From Bacillota bacterium (GTDB taxonomy: Bacteria; Bacillota; Clostridia; Acetivibrionales; DTU013): DNA of 6,739 nucleotides. Positions within the stretch are counted from its first letter, which is position 1; the number at the start of each line of letters is the position of its first letter. The notes beneath the pieces were generated by a model. It was not told the origin of the DNA. It saw only the letters and a program-made list of their open reading frames with translations, and did no database searches. The position numbers and the translations under genes are program-made. Below, piece after piece: positions 5,144 to 6,739 of the stretch. The DNA lies in contig JAEZLF010000290.1 of NCBI GenBank assembly GCA_023435925.1, positions 1-6,739 on the forward strand, written 5' to 3'.

Positions 5144-6337
5144 ATGAGCCGCAAGGGAAGAAACAATCCACAGAGTACAACCAGTGGCGAAATGAGCAAA
5201 GAACAGAAAATTGCTAGTGCTATCCAATCGACCGGGTTCAATCTTGAGTTCTCGATAAGTATGGTTCTAAAAAACCACGGATGGAAAACAATTAATAATC
5301 GATATTACATCGACGAATCTAGTGGAAATGAACGAGAAATTGATATTATCGCATACAAGACATATTTCGATGCCAAAGAATCCTTCGTTTACTTTACTAC
5401 GCTGATAATTAGTTGCAAGAAAGAACACGGAAGATATTGGACATTTTTAACGAGAAGCAATGATCGAAACGATCCGAATACACCATCTTTCATTTTTCAC
5501 AAATTGACAGATGACAAGCGACTTTCTCTAATGTTGGACTTGAATTTATCTAAAATTGAAGAAGAGCTAAAAAATGGCGGTGACACTTTCGGTAGAGTAT
5601 TTAATTATGGGAACAGGGTGTTTGCGTTCCAAGAAGTTGATAAAGCGAATGGCACTCCGAAGAACCAAACTCCCATATATGATTCAATTATAACAACAAT
5701 AAAAGCATTGGAATATGAAAAGGTTAATAGGAATGGTTCAAAAAAGGCAATCGGATGCAAAAGTGTTTTCTATAGTTTTTACTTACTATCCATTTTGGAC
5801 GGCGATCTTTGCGAAATGTTTTATTCAGACGATAATACAACATCAATTTCCGATGTTTCTGAAATAAAATATATTAATCGACACATCGTCAAACAAAAGG
5901 ACTCATTCTACGCTGTGCATTTTATTCAAAAAGACGCATTTGATTCGGTTCTGGACGACTATGATTTGTTGCACAAAAAGGCATCGGAGCTGTTTCCTAA
6001 TCAAACTGCGCAGTATTATGACGATGTCTTTCAAACCGACAGGAAGATTGATCTTTTCTCGAAAGAGTTTAATGGTGATCTGACTTGGAACTTTAACTAT
6101 ACAATGCAGCATCAACTTGGGTATGAGTCGGCCCACAAGGTAACTGATTTTAAACTGGAATTAAAAGATCAAAAACTTCAGATAAACTTTAATGGATACT
6201 TTGACGTACATGACTCCGATAAAATTGAGCGAATTAACTCTGAGACAAACTTGATTACCTACACGAAGTCACTTCTGAAAAAGTATTATCGCTATAGTGG
6301 AGAATTTGTATTCAGTGATGACTATTTCCCATTTTGA
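5144..6337 (+). CDS. Stand-alone PD-(D/E)XK restriction-endonuclease-like protein
   Basis: A 397-residue cytosolic protein. The N-terminal domain (about 25-105) fits a restriction-endonuclease-like fold. E35 lies in a helix (GFNLEFSISMVLKNHGW), then YYIDE, then REIDIIA with D67, then a strand ending IISCKK with K92, followed by an aromatic YWTFL. The order E...D...xCK matches Mrr-type and other PD-(D/E)XK nucleases that use Glu, Asp and Lys to bind metal and cut DNA. The remaining 290 residues show no motif I recognise and probably recognise substrate or partners. The start at 5144 is preferred because a promoter covers the earlier ATG at 5069; the ribosome site is either GGAGG (11 nt away) or GTGGGAG (2 nt away), neither ideal. 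No methyltransferase, helicase or other partner gene adjoins it, so it would act alone or with an unlinked partner. Fold call good, biological role inferred. Confidence 0.82.
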   Translation: MSRKGRNNPQSTTSGEMSKEQKIASAIQSTGFNLEFSISMVLKNHGWKTINNRYYIDESSGNEREIDIIAYKTYFDAKESFVYFTTLIISCKKEHGRYWTFLTRSNDRNDPNTPSFIFHKLTDDKRLSLMLDLNLSKIEEELKNGGDTFGRVFNYGNRVFAFQEVDKANGTPKNQTPIYDSIITTIKALEYEKVNRNGSKKAIGCKSVFYSFYLLSILDGDLCEMFYSDDNTTSISDVSEIKYINRHIVKQKDSFYAVHFIQKDAFDSVLDDYDLLHKKASELFPNQTAQYYDDVFQTDRKIDLFSKEFNGDLTWNFNYTMQHQLGYESAHKVTDFKLELKDQKLQINFNGYFDVHDSDKIERINSETNLITYTKSLLKKYYRYSGEFVFSDDYFPF

Positions 6338-6371
6338 CAAGTAAGTGCAAGCGTGCAATAGGTCATACGGC

Positions 6372-6393
6372 TCGGGTCAATCCCGGATTTTGT
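6372..6393 (+). terminator. Weak candidate terminator after the nuclease-like gene
   Basis: TCGGG-TCAAT-CCCGG forms a 5-bp hairpin (last pair T-G) followed by ATTTTGT. It begins 34 nt after the stop codon. The stem is short, so termination would be partial at best. Confidence 0.3.
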
Positions 6394-6445
6394 GTAAAGC
6401 CGAAAAGCAGGGGCAAAATGCAGTTTCTGGTAGCTTGTAGGATGA

Positions 6446-6474
6446 GGCGGGAAGCAAGGCTCTGCTTACCCGCC
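6446..6474. repeat. Hairpin GGCGGG-AAGCA / TGCTT-CCCGCC
   Basis: An 11-bp stem with one bulged A and a 6-nt loop. No T-tract follows; instead it runs into TTGACTGCACGG, a near copy of sequence at 6541-6556. It may mark the outer edge of the IS256-family element or a chromosomal palindrome beside it. Confidence 0.4.
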
Positions 6475-6567
6475 TTGACTGCACGGTAGCATAACCCGGG
6501 CGGCCTTGTCAAGGGCGGACGCTTAAGCGGCCGTTCACCTGCCCTTGACTGGACGGCCGGGGTATGC
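6471..6567. repeat. Palindromic repeats at the probable IS256-family terminus
   Basis: GTCAAGGGC (6509-6517 region) pairs with GCCCTTGAC (6541-6549), and outside it GCATAACCCGG (6489-6499) pairs with CCGGGGTATGC (6557-6567) with one mismatch. A direct near-repeat of CCTTGACTGxACGG occurs at 6473-6486 and 6543-6556. Multiple subterminal repeats just after the transposase stop fit a transposase-binding end, but the exact IS boundary and any target duplication cannot be fixed here. A folding RNA terminator is an alternative reading. Confidence 0.45.
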
Positions 6568-6581
6568 TTTCCGATCTCTTG

Positions 6582-6739
6582 TCAGGGCAGTCTGTCTGCA
6601 AAAAAGATCTCGAGCTGCGAATGGATCAGGCCCCAATCCTGTCGGCGGCCGGTCCACTTTTTCGTGATATCCATTGTCGCCAGGTACAGCATCTTCAGGA
6701 GGCTGTCGTCGGTCGGGAAGATGGGCTTGGCCTTGGTAA
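6582..6739 (-). CDS. IS256-family (mutator-type) transposase, C-terminal end
   Basis: The minus strand encodes the last 51 residues of a transposase whose body lies beyond the right edge. IFPTDDSLLKMLYLATMDIT, followed by KKWTGRRQDWGLIHSQLEI, matches the conserved C-terminus of IS256/mutator transposases (typically FPSDDSLLKALYLA, KKWTMPIRNWGLILNQ). These enzymes are about 400 residues with a DDE catalytic triad, none of which is in this window. Stop TGA is at 6584-6582. The segment is clearly more GC-rich than the nuclease-like gene beside it, as expected for an independently acquired insertion sequence. Confidence 0.9.
   Translation of the reverse strand, partial: TKAKPIFPTDDSLLKMLYLATMDITKKWTGRRQDWGLIHSQLEIFFADRLP

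Noticed and set aside
6368..6386. T-arm-like GGGTCAATCCC suggesting a second tRNA fragment
   Set aside because: The loop is only 5 nt and the flanks lack an acceptor strand, anticodon loop or CCA; it does not match the tRNA-Met core.
1..6739. CRISPR array, retron or tandem spacer-like repeats
   Set aside because: No regularly spaced repeat, reverse transcriptase or structured msr/msd-like region was seen; the only repeats are the short ones listed.

Overview
The window looks like an accessory (defence/mobile) island of a low-to-mid GC Gram-positive anaerobe, most likely a clostridial member of the Bacillota. This rests on strong AGGAG-type ribosome sites, sigma-A style promoters (TTGACA / TATAAT), a CCA-encoding tRNA-Met remnant, AT-rich accessory genes, and a more GC-rich IS256-family transposase at the right edge. 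The species cannot be named from the sequence.

Left edge (1-452): the start of a minus-strand gene leaves the window. It has ArsR-like residues near its end but an uncertain start. It is followed by a non-coding stretch holding a dyad and a plausible promoter for the next operon. Positions 453-2458: two overlapping plus-strand genes encode an ABC/AAA15-type ATPase (Walker A, LSTGQ signature, Walker B, H-loop) and a small TOPRIM-type protein. Together they look like a split OLD-family (PARIS-like) anti-phage system. Positions 2474-2555: a strong bidirectional terminator abuts the 3' 46 nt of a tRNA-Met(CAU) gene on the minus strand. The match stops in the anticodon arm, which is what a tyrosine-integrase attachment site looks like.

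To the right of that junction lies a probable integrated element. A minus-strand unit (promoter at about 4062, membrane protein 3948-2983, possible 57-aa ORF 2910-2737, terminator 2711-2681) is divergent from a compact tyrosine recombinase (4249-4830). The recombinase has its own near-consensus promoter, overlapped by short direct repeats. Next comes a stand-alone 397-aa protein with an N-terminal PD-(D/E)XK restriction-endonuclease-like domain (5144-6337), again with its own promoter. The right edge carries the 3' end of an IS256-family transposase (minus strand) and palindromic sequence that probably belongs to the IS terminus.

Reading the genes together: the recombinase plus tRNA remnant supply mobility, and the ATPase/TOPRIM pair and the nuclease-like protein are candidate defence modules. 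The membrane protein is unassigned and could be an accessory or effector gene. The ATPase/TOPRIM pair lies on the tRNA-terminator side of the junction, so it may belong to a different insertion from the recombinase. No CRISPR array, rRNA or complete tRNA is present.
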